From Thermoanaerobacterales bacterium (GTDB lineage: Bacteria; Actinomycetota; Acidimicrobiia; Acidimicrobiales; JACDCH01), in the NCBI GenBank assembly GCA_017577565.1, contig PKRH01000011.1, forward strand, positions 1 to 40,701: a DNA stretch of 40,701 nucleotides, in the 5' to 3' direction. Positions 1 to 8,337 of the stretch are shown here, piece by piece; positions within the stretch are counted from its first letter, which is position 1, and each line of letters begins with the position of its first letter. Made by a program: the position numbers and the translations under genes. The notes beneath the pieces were generated by a model. The model saw only the letters and a list, made by a program, of their open reading frames with translations. It was not told where the DNA came from and did no database searches.

Positions 1-2
1 CC

Positions 3-821
3 CCCGGCTGGTCCGACCCGGCGGGCACCGCGGCGGTCGTCGTCCGGGGCGGGCCGGCCGCCCTGGTCGGCGCGCTCGCCGGCGCGGCCGAGCGCCGGGG
101 CGGGCCCGGCGACGGCGGCGGGTGGCTGGCCTGCTGGCGCGCGGTGGCGGCGGCAGCCGCCGGCGCGCTGCGGGACGCCGGGGTCGACGGGCCGCCGGGC
201 GCGCCGGCCAGCGAACCCGCGGTGGCCCGGGCGGTCGTGCGGGCCGTCCCGCCCGGCGGGCGCCTCGTCGTGTCCTCGTCGATGCCGATCCGGGACGTCG
301 AGCGCTACGCGGCGCCGCCGGAGCGGCCGCTCCCGGTCCACGCCAACCGCGGCGCCAACGGCATCGACGGCGTGGTGTCGACGGCGCTCGGCGTCGCCGT
401 CGGCTCCGGCGACCCGACCGTGCTGCTGACCGGCGACCTCGCCTTCCTCCACGACGCCAACGCGCTGCTCGGCGCGCCGGGCCGGCCCGCCACCCTGTGC
501 GTGGTCGTGGTCGACAACGACGGCGGCGGCATCTTCTCGTTCCTGCCCCAGGCCCGGCTGGTCGACCCCGAGCGGTTCGACGCGCTGTTCGGCACGCCCC
601 ACGGGCTCGACCTCGTGGCGCTGGCCGCCGCGCACGGCGTCACCGCCCGCCGGCTCGGGGCGGGCGAGGACCTGGCGGCGGCGGTGGCGGGGGCGCTGGG
701 CGCCGGCGGTGTGTCGGTGCTGGTCGTCCCCGGCGACCGGCGCGCCAACGTGGACGAGCACCGGCGGCTCGACGAGGCCGTCGCGACCGCGGTCGACGCC
801 GCCCTCGCCGGCCGCGGGTGA
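3..821 (+). CDS. menD: 2-succinyl-5-enolpyruvyl-6-hydroxy-3-cyclohexene-1-carboxylate synthase MenD, C-terminal part
   Basis: MenD is the thiamine-diphosphate enzyme that joins isochorismate and 2-oxoglutarate (with decarboxylation) in menaquinone synthesis, in the cytoplasm. The reading frame is open from the window edge, so the 5' end is missing; about 272 C-terminal residues of a roughly 550-residue family are visible. The SSSMPIRDVERYA segment, NRGANGIDGVVSTA, the GDLAFLHD block of the diphosphate-binding domain and the NDGGGIFSFLPQ segment are all typical of the MenD C-terminal domain. It ends 15 bp before the convergent menF stop, and menF and menG act in the same pathway. Identification is firm; only the N-terminal half cannot be judged. 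Confidence 0.95.
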   Translation, partial: PGWSDPAGTAAVVVRGGPAALVGALAGAAERRGGPGDGGGWLACWRAVAAAAAGALRDAGVDGPPGAPASEPAVARAVVRAVPPGGRLVVSSSMPIRDVERYAAPPERPLPVHANRGANGIDGVVSTALGVAVGSGDPTVLLTGDLAFLHDANALLGAPGRPATLCVVVVDNDGGGIFSFLPQARLVDPERFDALFGTPHGLDLVALAAAHGVTARRLGAGEDLAAAVAGALGAGGVSVLVVPGDRRANVDEHRRLDEAVATAVDAALAGRG

Positions 822-836
822 ACCCGGCGCCGGCGG

Positions 837-2090
837 TCAGGGCCGGACGAGGGCGTTCATCATCGCCTGCAGCTTGACCCGGGTCTCCCGCAGCTCGGTC
901 TCGGGGTCGCTGTCGGCGACGATCCCGTTGCCGGCGTAGACCCGGGCGGTCGCGCCCTCGATCTCGGCGCACCGCACCGACACCGCCCAGGCACCGTTGC
1001 CCGCCCCGTCGACCCAGCCCGACGCGCCCGCGTAGGGGCCGCGGTCGAAGCCCTCGTGGGCGGCGATCCACGCGACGGCCCGGTCGCGGGGCCGCCCGGC
1101 GACGGCCGGGGTGGGGTGGAGGGCGGCCACCAGCTCGAGGACGGACGGCGCCGGCTGGGACAACCGCCCCTCGACCCGGGTGGCCAGGTGCTGCAGGTTG
1201 GCGACCGCGACGACCGACGGCTCGGCCTCGTAGTCGACGTAGGAGCACCAGTTGAGCAGCGTGTCGTGGACCATGTCGATGGTCAGCTGGTGCTCGTGGC
1301 GGTAGGTGGCCGACGCCAGCAGCGACGCCGCCAGCCGCTGGTCGCTGGCGGGGTCGCCGCCCCGGGGGGCGGTGCCGGCCATGGGGTGGGCCCGCACGAT
1401 GTCGCCGGACACGGCGACGAGCAGCTCGGGGCTGGCGGCGACGAAGCCCCCGATGCCGACGATGTGGCAGCCGGGGAAGGTGGTGCGCAGCCGCTCGAGG
1501 ACCGCCCAGCGGTCGAGCGGCACGTCGGTGGTGACGTCGACGCGCCGGGCGAGGACGACCTTCTCCATCTCGCCGGCCCGGATGGCGGCGGTGGCCGCCG
1601 CCACGAGCTCGCACCACCGCTCGGGGGCGTGCAACGTCTCGACCGTGTAGCGCTGCGGCTGGCGGTACCGGCGCCGGGGGCCGACGAGGTCGCCGGCGGT
1701 GGGGGCGTCCGGGTCGGGCAGGGGCCCGCCGTCGTCGCCCTCGCCGCCCTCGACGACCGTGATCCAGCGCGTGCCGTCGGCGGCCCGCCCGGCCACCACC
1801 GCCGGCACGACGAGGGTCCCCGGCCGGCCGGGCGCGAAGGGCAGCGCGCCGAAGGCGACCGGCCCGGTGCCCGGCACGCCGACCTCGTCGTCGACCTCGA
1901 TCGCCGCCAGCGCCTCGGCGACCCGGCGGGCCGCGGCGGCGGGGTCGCCGGCCGGCCAGGGCAGGACGAGGGCCCGGCCCCGGCCCGCGAGCCCGGCCCC
2001 GGCCTTCTCGAAGACGTGGCCGTCGTCGCCGGCGAAGGCCAGCAGGTCGACGTCGGCGTCCAGACGGCGCGTGCGGGCCCGGAGCGTCAC
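837..2090 (-). CDS. menF: isochorismate synthase (MenF/EntC family)
   Basis: Isomerises chorismate to isochorismate, the entry reaction of menaquinone synthesis. The 417-residue product carries the C-terminal chorismate-binding fold: MEKVVLARR, the HPMAGTAPRG block, the TIDMVHDTL helix, LHPTPAVAG and a final GPYAGASGW / YAGNGIVADSDPETE stretch, all hallmarks of isochorismate/anthranilate/salicylate synthases. Spacing and the neighbouring men genes favour MenF over a siderophore enzyme. The GTG start at 2090 is chosen because it forms a 4-base GTGA overlap with the menG stop, which implies translational coupling; the frame stays open upstream but only opposite menG. MenG and MenF are therefore one operon, convergent with menD. 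Confidence 0.92.
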   Translation of the reverse strand: MTLRARTRRLDADVDLLAFAGDDGHVFEKAGAGLAGRGRALVLPWPAGDPAAAARRVAEALAAIEVDDEVGVPGTGPVAFGALPFAPGRPGTLVVPAVVAGRAADGTRWITVVEGGEGDDGGPLPDPDAPTAGDLVGPRRRYRQPQRYTVETLHAPERWCELVAAATAAIRAGEMEKVVLARRVDVTTDVPLDRWAVLERLRTTFPGCHIVGIGGFVAASPELLVAVSGDIVRAHPMAGTAPRGGDPASDQRLAASLLASATYRHEHQLTIDMVHDTLLNWCSYVDYEAEPSVVAVANLQHLATRVEGRLSQPAPSVLELVAALHPTPAVAGRPRDRAVAWIAAHEGFDRGPYAGASGWVDGAGNGAWAVSVRCAEIEGATARVYAGNGIVADSDPETELRETRVKLQAMMNALVRP

Positions 2091-2794
2091 GTGGACCGCC
2101 TCGTCGCGGTGATCAGCTGGGCGATGCCGCCCGACAGCAGCCGCCGGTCGACGTTGGTGAAGCCGGCCGCCGCGACCATCGCCCGCAGCTCGTCGGGCGG
2201 CGGCAGGTAGGCGACCGAGCGGGGCAGGTACCGGTAGGCGGCGGCGTCCGAGATGAGCCCGCCGATGACCGGCACGACCTTGCCGAAGTAGACGCCGTGG
2301 CCCCAGCGCAGCAGCCGGTTCGGCGGGGTGGCGACCTCCAGCAGGGCGATGCGGCCCCCCGGCCGCAGCACCCGGGCCAGCTCGCGCAGGAACGGCGGCA
2401 GCTCGGCCAGGTTGCGCAGGGCGAAGCCGCAGGTGGCCCCGTCGACGCTGCGGTCGCGGACCGGGAGCCGCAGCACGTCGCCCTGCACGAGCGGCGCGCT
2501 CGTGCGGGCCGCCGCCAGCATGCCGAAGGACAGGTCGATCCCGACGGGCACGAGCCCGGCCGCGTCGAGCTCGCGGCAGAGGTCGCCCGTGCCGCAGGCC
2601 AGGTCGAGCACGACCGAACCCCGCCGGAGCGCCAGCGAGCGCACCGCCACACGCCGCCACCGCACGTCGAGGCGGAACGTCATGATGCGGTTGACGAGGT
2701 CGTAGCGGGGGGCGATGGCGTCGAACATGCGCCGCACCGCCGCCACCTTCTCGTCGCCCTCGGGCAGCGAGTCCGGCATCGTGGGTCCGGTCAT
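2087..2794 (-). CDS. menG: demethylmenaquinone methyltransferase (UbiE/MenG)
   Basis: SAM-dependent C-methyltransferase that converts demethylmenaquinone to menaquinone, the last step of the pathway. The 235-residue product has FDAIAPRYDLVNRIMTFRLD near its N-terminus, the UbiE signature, and the SAM-binding motif VLDLACGTGDLC, followed by FALRNL and LRPGGRIALLEVA. An ATG lies 9 bp further out (2803), but it sits inside the -10-like hexamer TAGCAT (2807-2802). With that promoter the ATG at 2794 lies 8 nt past the last T, as in many genes of this window, so I place the start there. A third in-frame ATG is at 2779. The stop overlaps the menF start by 4 bases. Confidence 0.92.
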   Translation of the reverse strand: MTGPTMPDSLPEGDEKVAAVRRMFDAIAPRYDLVNRIMTFRLDVRWRRVAVRSLALRRGSVVLDLACGTGDLCRELDAAGLVPVGIDLSFGMLAAARTSAPLVQGDVLRLPVRDRSVDGATCGFALRNLAELPPFLRELARVLRPGGRIALLEVATPPNRLLRWGHGVYFGKVVPVIGGLISDAAAYRYLPRSVAYLPPPDELRAMVAAAGFTNVDRRLLSGGIAQLITATRRST

Positions 2795-2801
2795 CGGCGG
2801 C

Positions 2802-2885
2802 ATGCTACGGGCGGGCCCGGACGGGGCGGAACTCCGCCGCCGGCCGCGACCGGGCTGACCGGACGGCGGGCTGACCGCCTACGCT
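2802..2885. promoter_or_regulatory. divergent promoters of menG and the site-2 protease gene
   Basis: TAGCAT (2807-2802, minus) is 8 nt from the menG ATG 2794; TACGCT (2880-2885, plus) is 8 nt from GTG 2893. Confidence 0.55.
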
Positions 2886-2892
2886 GCGGGCC

Positions 2893-4272
2893 GTGACCAG
2901 GGCGCACTTCCGCATCTTCGGCATCCCCGTCCGGGTCGAGCCGTTCTTCGTCGTGGTCGCGGCGCTGTTCGGCATCCGGCTCGAGCCGCTGTGGGTGGTG
3001 TTCGCCTGGGTGGTCATCGTCTTCGTCTCGGTGCTGGTGCACGAGCTCGGCCACGCCGTCACCTACCGGGCCCTCGGCCAGCGCTCGGCGATCGTGCTGC
3101 ACGGCTTCGGCGGCTTCACCGTGCCCGCCGGCGGGGGGCGGCGGGTCCTGTCGAAGGGCAGGTCGGTCCTGGTCAGCGTCTCGGGGGCCGTCGCCCAGCT
3201 GCTGGTCCTGGGCCTGCCGACCTACCTGCTCTACCGCAGCGACTGGTACGACGAGGCCGCCCTCCGCTGGGTGCTGCTCGACGGCGCCGAGGGCTTCAGC
3301 TGGGTGCCGATCGTCTACTACACGCAGTTCGTCAGCATCTGGTGGGCGGTGTTCAACCTGCTGCCGATCCGCCCCCTCGACGGCGGCCACGTCGCCGAGA
3401 CGCTGTTCGGGTTCGAGACGGCCTGCAAGCTCTCGATCGGCGCCGCGATCGTCGCCGGGTTCGTCGCCTTCCGGTCGGGCCGCTTCGGGCTCATCGCCCT
3501 GCTGTTCTTCGGCCTGTTCGCGTTCATGAACTACCAGGACCTCCGGGCCGGGCACAGCACCGGGGCCTTCGACGTGGAGGCGCCGGAGGCGCCCGCCCGC
3601 CGGTCCGGGCGGGTCCGCCGGGGGCGGCGCCGGGGCGGTCCCGACCTGCAGGTGGTCGGGCCCGAGGGCGCCGGCCTCGAGCCCCGCCGCGGGCCGGCGG
3701 CGGCCGAGCTCGAGACCCGGGCCTGGAACGCGCTGCGGGCGGGGGACGGCGAGCGGGCGGCCTCGGTGCTGCGCCAGGCCGGCGACGGCGTCAACCCGTT
3801 CCTGCGGGCCTGCGTCGCCCTGCTCACCGGCCCGGTCGAGATGGCCGACGACCTGTTCGTCGCCGCCTACCGGGCCGAGCCCGACGGGCCGCCCAACCTC
3901 GTGCCGGCCACGCTGCTCGCGTCCCGGGGCCGGGCCGTGGCGCTGGCCACCCGCCTCGTGCAGGAGGGGGAGGCCGGCATCGAGGCGGCCGGCAGCCTCC
4001 AGACCCACCTGCACTACGCCGAGCAGTTCACCGCCGCCGCCGAGGTGGGCGAGCAGGTGTTCGCGGCCGGCCCCCGCAGCCCGGCGCAGACGGCGTTCGA
4101 GATCGCCTGCTCCTGGGCGAGGGCCGGCTCGCCGGACGAGGCGCTGCGCTGGGTCGAGGCGGCGGTCGACGCCGGGTTCCGCGCCCCCGGCGTGCTCGAC
4201 GGCGAGCCCGACCTCGCCGCCGTGCGGGCGCTGCCCGGCTGGGAGGCGGTGCGCCGGCGGCTCAGCGCCTGA
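2893..4272 (+). CDS. site-2 protease family (M50) membrane metalloprotease with C-terminal TPR-like domain
   Basis: A 459-residue membrane protein. The N-terminal 190 residues form a short M50 module: VHELGH at residues 49-54 (zinc-binding HExxH) inside a hydrophobic helix, and NLLPIRPLDGGH at about 155-166, where Asp163 is the third zinc ligand. Several hydrophobic segments lie around residues 17-52, 92-112, 140-157 and 175-200. A charged linker with an RRGRRRGG stretch (about 210-225) leads to about 225 soluble residues with Ala-rich paired helices and a WARAGSPDEALRWVEAAV motif, which look like TPR repeats. The substrate is unknown; M50 enzymes cleave membrane-embedded proteins. The GTG start sits 8 nt after a TACGCT -10 box, so a leaderless mRNA is likely. 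Convergent with the MaoC gene, 6 bp away. Confidence 0.85.
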   Translation: MTRAHFRIFGIPVRVEPFFVVVAALFGIRLEPLWVVFAWVVIVFVSVLVHELGHAVTYRALGQRSAIVLHGFGGFTVPAGGGRRVLSKGRSVLVSVSGAVAQLLVLGLPTYLLYRSDWYDEAALRWVLLDGAEGFSWVPIVYYTQFVSIWWAVFNLLPIRPLDGGHVAETLFGFETACKLSIGAAIVAGFVAFRSGRFGLIALLFFGLFAFMNYQDLRAGHSTGAFDVEAPEAPARRSGRVRRGRRRGGPDLQVVGPEGAGLEPRRGPAAAELETRAWNALRAGDGERAASVLRQAGDGVNPFLRACVALLTGPVEMADDLFVAAYRAEPDGPPNLVPATLLASRGRAVALATRLVQEGEAGIEAAGSLQTHLHYAEQFTAAAEVGEQVFAAGPRSPAQTAFEIACSWARAGSPDEALRWVEAAVDAGFRAPGVLDGEPDLAAVRALPGWEAVRRRLSA

Positions 4273-4278
4273 CGGCGC

Positions 4279-4737
4279 TCACTCGTAGTAGCGCAGCAGG
4301 TTCTCGGCCACGCAGGCCGGCTTCTCGGCGCCCTCGCACTCGAAGGTGAAGCGCAGCTTCGCCTGCACGCCCCCGGGCACGTCGGTGACCTCCAGCACCT
4401 CGACGCCGACCCGCAGGCGGGAGCCGACGGGCACGGGCGACGGGAAGCGCACCTTGTCGCACCCGTAGTTGACGCCCATCTTGACGCCCTCGACCCGCAG
4501 GACCTGGGGGACGAGGCGGGGGCCCAGGGACAGCGTCAGGTAGCCGTGGGCGATCGGGCCGCCGAAGGGGCTCTCCCTCCGGGCGCGCTCCACGTCGACG
4601 TGGATCCACTGGCGGTCGCCGGTGGCCTCGGCGAACCGGTCGACCTGCTCCTGGGTGACCTCGACGTAGTCGCTGTGGCCGAGGTGCTCGCCCGCGAGTT
4701 CGCGGAGGCCCTGGATCCCCTGCACGATGGTCGGCAT
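4279..4737 (-). CDS. MaoC family (R)-specific enoyl-CoA hydratase/dehydratase
   Basis: A single hot-dog-fold hydratase of 152 residues, close to the family norm. Residues 40-46 (GDRQWIH) followed by PFGGPIAHGYLTLSL supply the conserved Asp/His hydratase pair (about Asp41 and His46). It resembles the stand-alone MaoC proteins common in actinobacteria, acting on enoyl-CoA thioesters; the true substrate cannot be told from sequence. The ATG at 4737 lies 8 nt after CATGAT (4750-4745), a weak -10. An in-frame ATG at 4749 is possible but would lie within that box. Its start codon overlaps that of the divergent nucleotidyltransferase gene in one CATG palindrome. Confidence 0.88.
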   Translation of the reverse strand: MPTIVQGIQGLRELAGEHLGHSDYVEVTQEQVDRFAEATGDRQWIHVDVERARRESPFGGPIAHGYLTLSLGPRLVPQVLRVEGVKMGVNYGCDKVRFPSPVPVGSRLRVGVEVLEVTDVPGGVQAKLRFTFECEGAEKPACVAENLLRYYE

Positions 4738-4750
4738 GGCGGCGATCATG
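4723..4750. promoter_or_regulatory. interlocked divergent promoters and start codons
   Basis: CACGAT (4723-4728, plus) precedes ATG 4736 by 8 nt; CATGAT (4750-4745, minus) precedes ATG 4737 by 8 nt. The start codons overlap in CATG (4735-4738). Confidence 0.45.
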
Positions 4751-5554
4751 CCCCAGCGCTCCGACGACAGCCCAGCGGACGTCTGCGCCGTGGTGCTCGC
4801 GGCCGGCGCGGGCCGCCGGCTGCGGCCGCTCAGCCGGGTGCGGCCCAAGCCGCTGTGCCCGGTCGACGGCGTGCCGCTGGTCGACCACGCGCTGGCCCGG
4901 GCCCGCAGCGCCGTGGGGGCCCCGGGCGCGGTGGCGGTCAACGTCCACCACGGCCGGGACCAGCTCGAGCGCCACCTGGCCGGCCTGCCGGCGCCGCTCG
5001 GCCCCGTGCACGTGTCGGTCGAGGAGCGCGAGGCGCTCGGCACCGCCGGCGCGCTCGGCCGCCTGCGCCCCTGGATCGACGGCCGCGGGGTGCTCGTCCT
5101 CAACGCCGACACCTGGGCGCCGGGCGACCTGGGGTGGTTCGTGGCCGGGTGGGACCGCGAGCGGGTGCGGCTGGCGGTCGCCGGCGACGACCGGCTCCGG
5201 CCCCCGGACCGCCCGGCGAGCCCGGTGGCGGCCGCGCTCGTGCCGTGGTCCGAGGTGGCGAAGCTGGCGCCCGTGCCCTCCGGCCTCTGGGAGGTGTCGT
5301 GGCGGGAGCAGCACGCGGCCGGCCGCCTGGAGGTCGTCCGGTGGGACGGTCCCTGCCTCGACTGCGGGACCCCGGCCCGCTACCTGGCCGCCAACATGGC
5401 GGCGAGCGGCGGCGCCCCGGTCGTGGGGCCGGGCGCGGTCGTCGAGGGCCGCCTGGAGCGGGCGGTCGTGTGGGACGGCGCCCACGTGGCCCCCGGCGAG
5501 GAGCTGGTGGACGCCATCCGCACCGACGCGGGGGTCACCGTGCTCGTGCGCTGA
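4736..5554 (+). CDS. sugar-phosphate nucleotidyltransferase family protein
   Basis: A 272-residue NTP-transferase. The N-terminus has VVLAAGAGRRLRPLSRVRPKPL (about residues 19-40, with Gly-rich loop and Lys38), the nucleotide-binding signature of sugar-1-phosphate nucleotidyltransferases. LNADTW around residue 124 provides the metal-binding Asp. The C-terminal part (VVGPGAVVEGRLERAVVWDGA) has short left-handed beta-helix-like repeats. Mannose-1-phosphate guanylyltransferase, glucose-1-phosphate thymidylyltransferase and MurU-like enzymes share these features, so the sugar and base are not assigned. Starts at 4727, 4736 and 4748 are possible; 4736 is preferred because CACGAT at 4723-4728 gives the usual 8-nt spacing. 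The 3' end overlaps rlmN by 20 bp in convergent orientation. Confidence 0.82.
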   Translation: MAAIMPQRSDDSPADVCAVVLAAGAGRRLRPLSRVRPKPLCPVDGVPLVDHALARARSAVGAPGAVAVNVHHGRDQLERHLAGLPAPLGPVHVSVEEREALGTAGALGRLRPWIDGRGVLVLNADTWAPGDLGWFVAGWDRERVRLAVAGDDRLRPPDRPASPVAAALVPWSEVAKLAPVPSGLWEVSWREQHAAGRLEVVRWDGPCLDCGTPARYLAANMAASGGAPVVGPGAVVEGRLERAVVWDGAHVAPGEELVDAIRTDAGVTVLVR

Positions 5555-6596
5555 CCTCGACGGGCCGACGGCCGGGCGCCGGCACGCGGGCCGCCAGCTG
5601 GCCGCAGGCGGCGTCGATCTCGACGCCCCGGTTGCGCCGCACGGTGGCGTTGACCCCGAGGTCGCGCAGCCAGCCGTGGAACCGCTCGACCCGGGCCGGC
5701 GGCGACCCCGGGGTGCCGAAGCCCGGGGTCGGGTTGAGCGGGATGAGGTTCACGTGGGCGGGGAGCGGCAGGCCCCGGGCCAGCTCGGCCAGCTCGCGGG
5801 CGTCGCTCGCCCGGTCGTTCGTGCCGTCGATCAGCGCCCACTCGAACGACAGCCGGCGCCCCGTGGCCCGCAGGTGGTCGGCGCACGCGGACATCAGGAC
5901 GCTGAGCGGGTACCGGCGGTTGATCGGCACGAGCTCGTCGCGCAGCGCGTCGTTGGCGGCGTGCAGGGACACGGCGAGGTTGACCGGCAGGCCGGCGGCG
6001 GCCAGGCGGCGGATGCCGGGCACCAGGCCGACGGTCGAGATCGTGATGCGGCGGGCCGACACGCCGAGGTCGTGGTGGATCCGCTCGACCGCGGCCCAGA
6101 CCCGGTCGAGGTTGGCGAGCGGCTCGCCCATGCCCATGAACACGACGTTGCCGAGGCGCCGGCCGTCGTCCCGGGCCCGGCGGGCGGCCCGCACGACCTG
6201 CTCGACGATCTCGCCGGTCGTGAGGTGGCGCTCGAAGCCGGCCTGGCCCGTGGCGCAGAACCCGCACCCCATGGCGCAGCCCGCCTGGCTGGACACGCAG
6301 ACGGTGCTGCGGTCGCGGTAGTGCATGAGCACGGTCTCGACCCGGGCGCCGTCGGGCAGGGCGTACAGCCACTTGACCGTCGTGCCCCGGCGGTCGCGGG
6401 ACTCGGCCACCGGTGTGAGCGCCGGCGGCAGCTCGTCCTCGAGCCGGGCCCGCAGCGCCTTGGGCAGCGTGGTCAGCTCGGACGGCGCGGCCAGCTGGCG
6501 GTGGAGGCCGTCCCACACCTGGTCGACGCGGTAGCGGGGCTCGCCGGCCAGGAGCTCGGCGAGCGCGTCGCGGTCGCAGTCGTAGCGGGTGGGCAC
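5535..6596 (-). CDS. rlmN: 23S rRNA (adenine(2503)-C(2))-methyltransferase RlmN
   Basis: Radical-SAM enzyme that methylates C2 of A2503 in 23S rRNA (and A37 of some tRNAs). The 353-residue product carries the radical-SAM cluster motif CAMGCGFC (Cys107, Cys111, Cys114), GNVVFMGMGEPLAN, and a C-terminal Cys in DAACGQLA that corresponds to the methyl-carrying cysteine of the family. Length and motif order fit RlmN fully. The GTG start at 6596 lies 9 nt after TAGGCT (6610-6605) on this strand, consistent with leaderless expression. It is divergent from the VIT1-type gene and overlaps the nucleotidyltransferase gene tail to tail. Confidence 0.95.
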   Translation of the reverse strand: MPTRYDCDRDALAELLAGEPRYRVDQVWDGLHRQLAAPSELTTLPKALRARLEDELPPALTPVAESRDRRGTTVKWLYALPDGARVETVLMHYRDRSTVCVSSQAGCAMGCGFCATGQAGFERHLTTGEIVEQVVRAARRARDDGRRLGNVVFMGMGEPLANLDRVWAAVERIHHDLGVSARRITISTVGLVPGIRRLAAAGLPVNLAVSLHAANDALRDELVPINRRYPLSVLMSACADHLRATGRRLSFEWALIDGTNDRASDARELAELARGLPLPAHVNLIPLNPTPGFGTPGSPPARVERFHGWLRDLGVNATVRRNRGVEIDAACGQLAARVPAPGRRPVEVSARAR

Positions 6597-6604
6597 GCCG
6601 GTGA

Positions 6605-6636
6605 AGCCTAGGGCCGCCGCGGCGGCTCGCTACCGT
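6605..6636. promoter_or_regulatory. divergent promoters of rlmN and the VIT1-type gene
   Basis: TAGGCT (6610-6605, minus) is 9 nt from GTG 6596; TACCGT (6631-6636, plus) is 7 nt from GTG 6643. Confidence 0.55.
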
Positions 6637-6642
6637 GGCGGC

Positions 6643-7380
6643 GTGGTCACACGCTCGGACCGGCCCCGCCGCCTCCGCACCGCCCACCCCGACTACGAGC
6701 ACCGCGACGTGCAGGGCGGGGCGGCCCGCGCCGCGGTCTTCGGCGTCAGCGACGGGCTGGTCAGCAACATGGGGCTCATCCTCGGCGTCGCCGGCGCCGA
6801 CCCCGCGCCGGCCGTCGTCCGCCTGGCCGGGCTGGCCGGTCTGGTGTCCGGGGCGATCTCGATGGCGGCCGGCGAGTACAACTCGATGCGGGTGCAGTCC
6901 GAGCTGCTGCGCTACGAGCTGGCCGTCGAGGCCCGCTCGCTCGAGCGCCGGCCCGAGGCCGAGCGCGACGAGCTGGCCCACATCTACGAGATGCGGGGCC
7001 TGCGGCCGCAGATCGCCCGCAAGGTGGCCGACGCCCTCATGCGCGACCCGGAGACCGCGCTCGAGACCCACGCCCGCGAGGAGCTGGGCATCGACCCCCA
7101 GCAGCTCGGCTCGCCGCTCGCGGCCGGCACCTCGTCGTTCTTCGCCTTCTCGCTGGGCGGGCTCGTGCCGCTCGTGCCCTGGTTCGTCACCCGGGGGATG
7201 GCGGCGGTCGTCGCCTCGGTCGTCCTCGGCATCGCCGCGGCCTGCACGGTCGGCGTGCTCGTCGCCCGGGCGACCGGCGGCGGGTGGCTGCGGGCCGTCG
7301 TGCGCCAGGTGCTGTTCACGCTCGTGCCGGCGGCCGTCACCTACGCCGTCGGCAACCTCGTCGGCATCGCCGGCGTGTGA
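6643..7380 (+). CDS. VIT1/CCC1 family transporter (iron/manganese)
   Basis: A 245-residue membrane protein of the VIT1/CCC1 (DUF125) family, which moves Fe2+ or Mn2+ across membranes. AAVFGVSDGLVSNMGLILGV and the SGAISMAAGEYNSMRVQSEL helix are the family signature (first and second membrane helices). A charged cytosolic stretch with many Glu (about 95-155) fits the metal-collecting domain, followed by three hydrophobic segments near the C-terminus. The GTG at 6643 is 7 nt after TACCGT (6631-6636), so I reject the upstream in-frame start at 6589, which would run into the rlmN start. Metal specificity is inferred from the family only. Confidence 0.88.
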   Translation: MVTRSDRPRRLRTAHPDYEHRDVQGGAARAAVFGVSDGLVSNMGLILGVAGADPAPAVVRLAGLAGLVSGAISMAAGEYNSMRVQSELLRYELAVEARSLERRPEAERDELAHIYEMRGLRPQIARKVADALMRDPETALETHAREELGIDPQQLGSPLAAGTSSFFAFSLGGLVPLVPWFVTRGMAAVVASVVLGIAAACTVGVLVARATGGGWLRAVVRQVLFTLVPAAVTYAVGNLVGIAGV

Positions 7381-7382
7381 CG

Positions 7383-7410
7383 GGCGACCGCCGCGGCCGC
7401 CCGGGTCGCC
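7383..7410. terminator. stem-loop between convergent genes
   Basis: A perfect 7-bp inverted repeat (7383-7389 with 7404-7410) surrounds a GC-rich 14-nt centre in the 39-bp gap between the VIT1-type gene and mshD. There is no T-tract on either strand, so a termination role is inferred from position only. Confidence 0.4.
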
Positions 7411-7419
7411 GGGGTGCGC

Positions 7420-8331
7420 TCAGGCGGGGGCGACGTCGCCGACGAACGCCCGGTCGGTGTGGTGGATGCGGAAGCCGAGGTCGAAGTACAGCCGGGTGGC
7501 CCGCTCGTTGGTCGCGTCGACGTAGAGCATGCCGGTGCGCTGGCCCCGGCGGTGGAGGTGGTCGAGCCCGGCGAGCACGAGCTGGCGCCCGAGCCCCCGG
7601 GCGTGGAGCGCGGGGTCGACGGCGATGACGTAGATCTCGCCGAGCGGCGGGTCGTGGTCGGCGTGCACCTTCGTCCAGCAGAAGCCGGCCAGCCGCCCGT
7701 CGATCTCGTGGAGGAGGAAGCCCTCGGGGTCGAACCACGGCTCCGCCTCCCGGCTGCGCAGGTCCTCGAGCGTCCAGCCGCCCTGCTCGGGGTGCCAGTC
7801 GAAGGCCCGGTTGTTCAGCTCGAGCCACGCCTCCTCGTCCCGGCCGACGACGAACGGGCGCACCTTCAGGTCCCACGGCTCGCCCACGGGCAGGGGGCGG
7901 CGGAGCTGCCACAGGTCGCGGCCCGGCTCGAGCCCGACGGCGGCGGCCAGCCGGTGGTGGGCCTCGGTCGGCTGGGTGATCCAGAGGTGGACGTGGCCGC
8001 CCCCGGCCCGGGCGACCGCGGACGTCGCCGCCCGCAGCACCTCCTCGGCGGCCGCCAGGGCCTCGCCGACCCGGTCGGGCTCGTGGTCGTAGACCAGCTC
8101 GAGCTCCCAGCGGCGCCGGCCCCGGACCACCTGCGCGTAGGCGAGGGGCCGGCCCCGGGCGTCCCAGGCCACGAGGTCGGTCGTGTCGCCGCCCCCGCCG
8201 AAGGCGCCGTCGTGGAACAGGTGCTCGGTGACGAGCTCGTGGCCGACCGCCTCCTCGGCCGAGCGGATGAGCTCGGCGACGGCGGCGGCGTCCTCGGGGC
8301 TGCGCTGGCGGGTGATCTCGAACCGGCCCAC
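7420..8331 (-). CDS. mshD: mycothiol synthase MshD
   Basis: MshD acetylates Cys-GlcN-inositol with acetyl-CoA, the last step of mycothiol synthesis; mycothiol is the main low-molecular-weight thiol of actinobacteria. The 303-residue product has two tandem GNAT domains: a degenerate N-terminal one (about 1-145) and an active C-terminal one (about 155-303) with LAGFCWTKVH, EIYVIAVDPALHARGLGRQL (acetyl-CoA pyrophosphate loop) and MLYVDATNERATRLYFDLGF. Length is close to the M. tuberculosis enzyme. The GTG at 8331 lies 7 nt after TAGCCT (8343-8338), supporting a leaderless start. It is divergent from nth. Confidence 0.9.
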   Translation of the reverse strand: MGRFEITRQRSPEDAAAVAELIRSAEEAVGHELVTEHLFHDGAFGGGGDTTDLVAWDARGRPLAYAQVVRGRRRWELELVYDHEPDRVGEALAAAEEVLRAATSAVARAGGGHVHLWITQPTEAHHRLAAAVGLEPGRDLWQLRRPLPVGEPWDLKVRPFVVGRDEEAWLELNNRAFDWHPEQGGWTLEDLRSREAEPWFDPEGFLLHEIDGRLAGFCWTKVHADHDPPLGEIYVIAVDPALHARGLGRQLVLAGLDHLHRRGQRTGMLYVDATNERATRLYFDLGFRIHHTDRAFVGDVAPA

Positions 8332-8337
8332 GCCTGC

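Noticed and set aside
1056..2210. 384-residue frame opposite menF
   Set aside because: Shadow of menF, dominated by Gly, Ala, Arg and Val with no motif.
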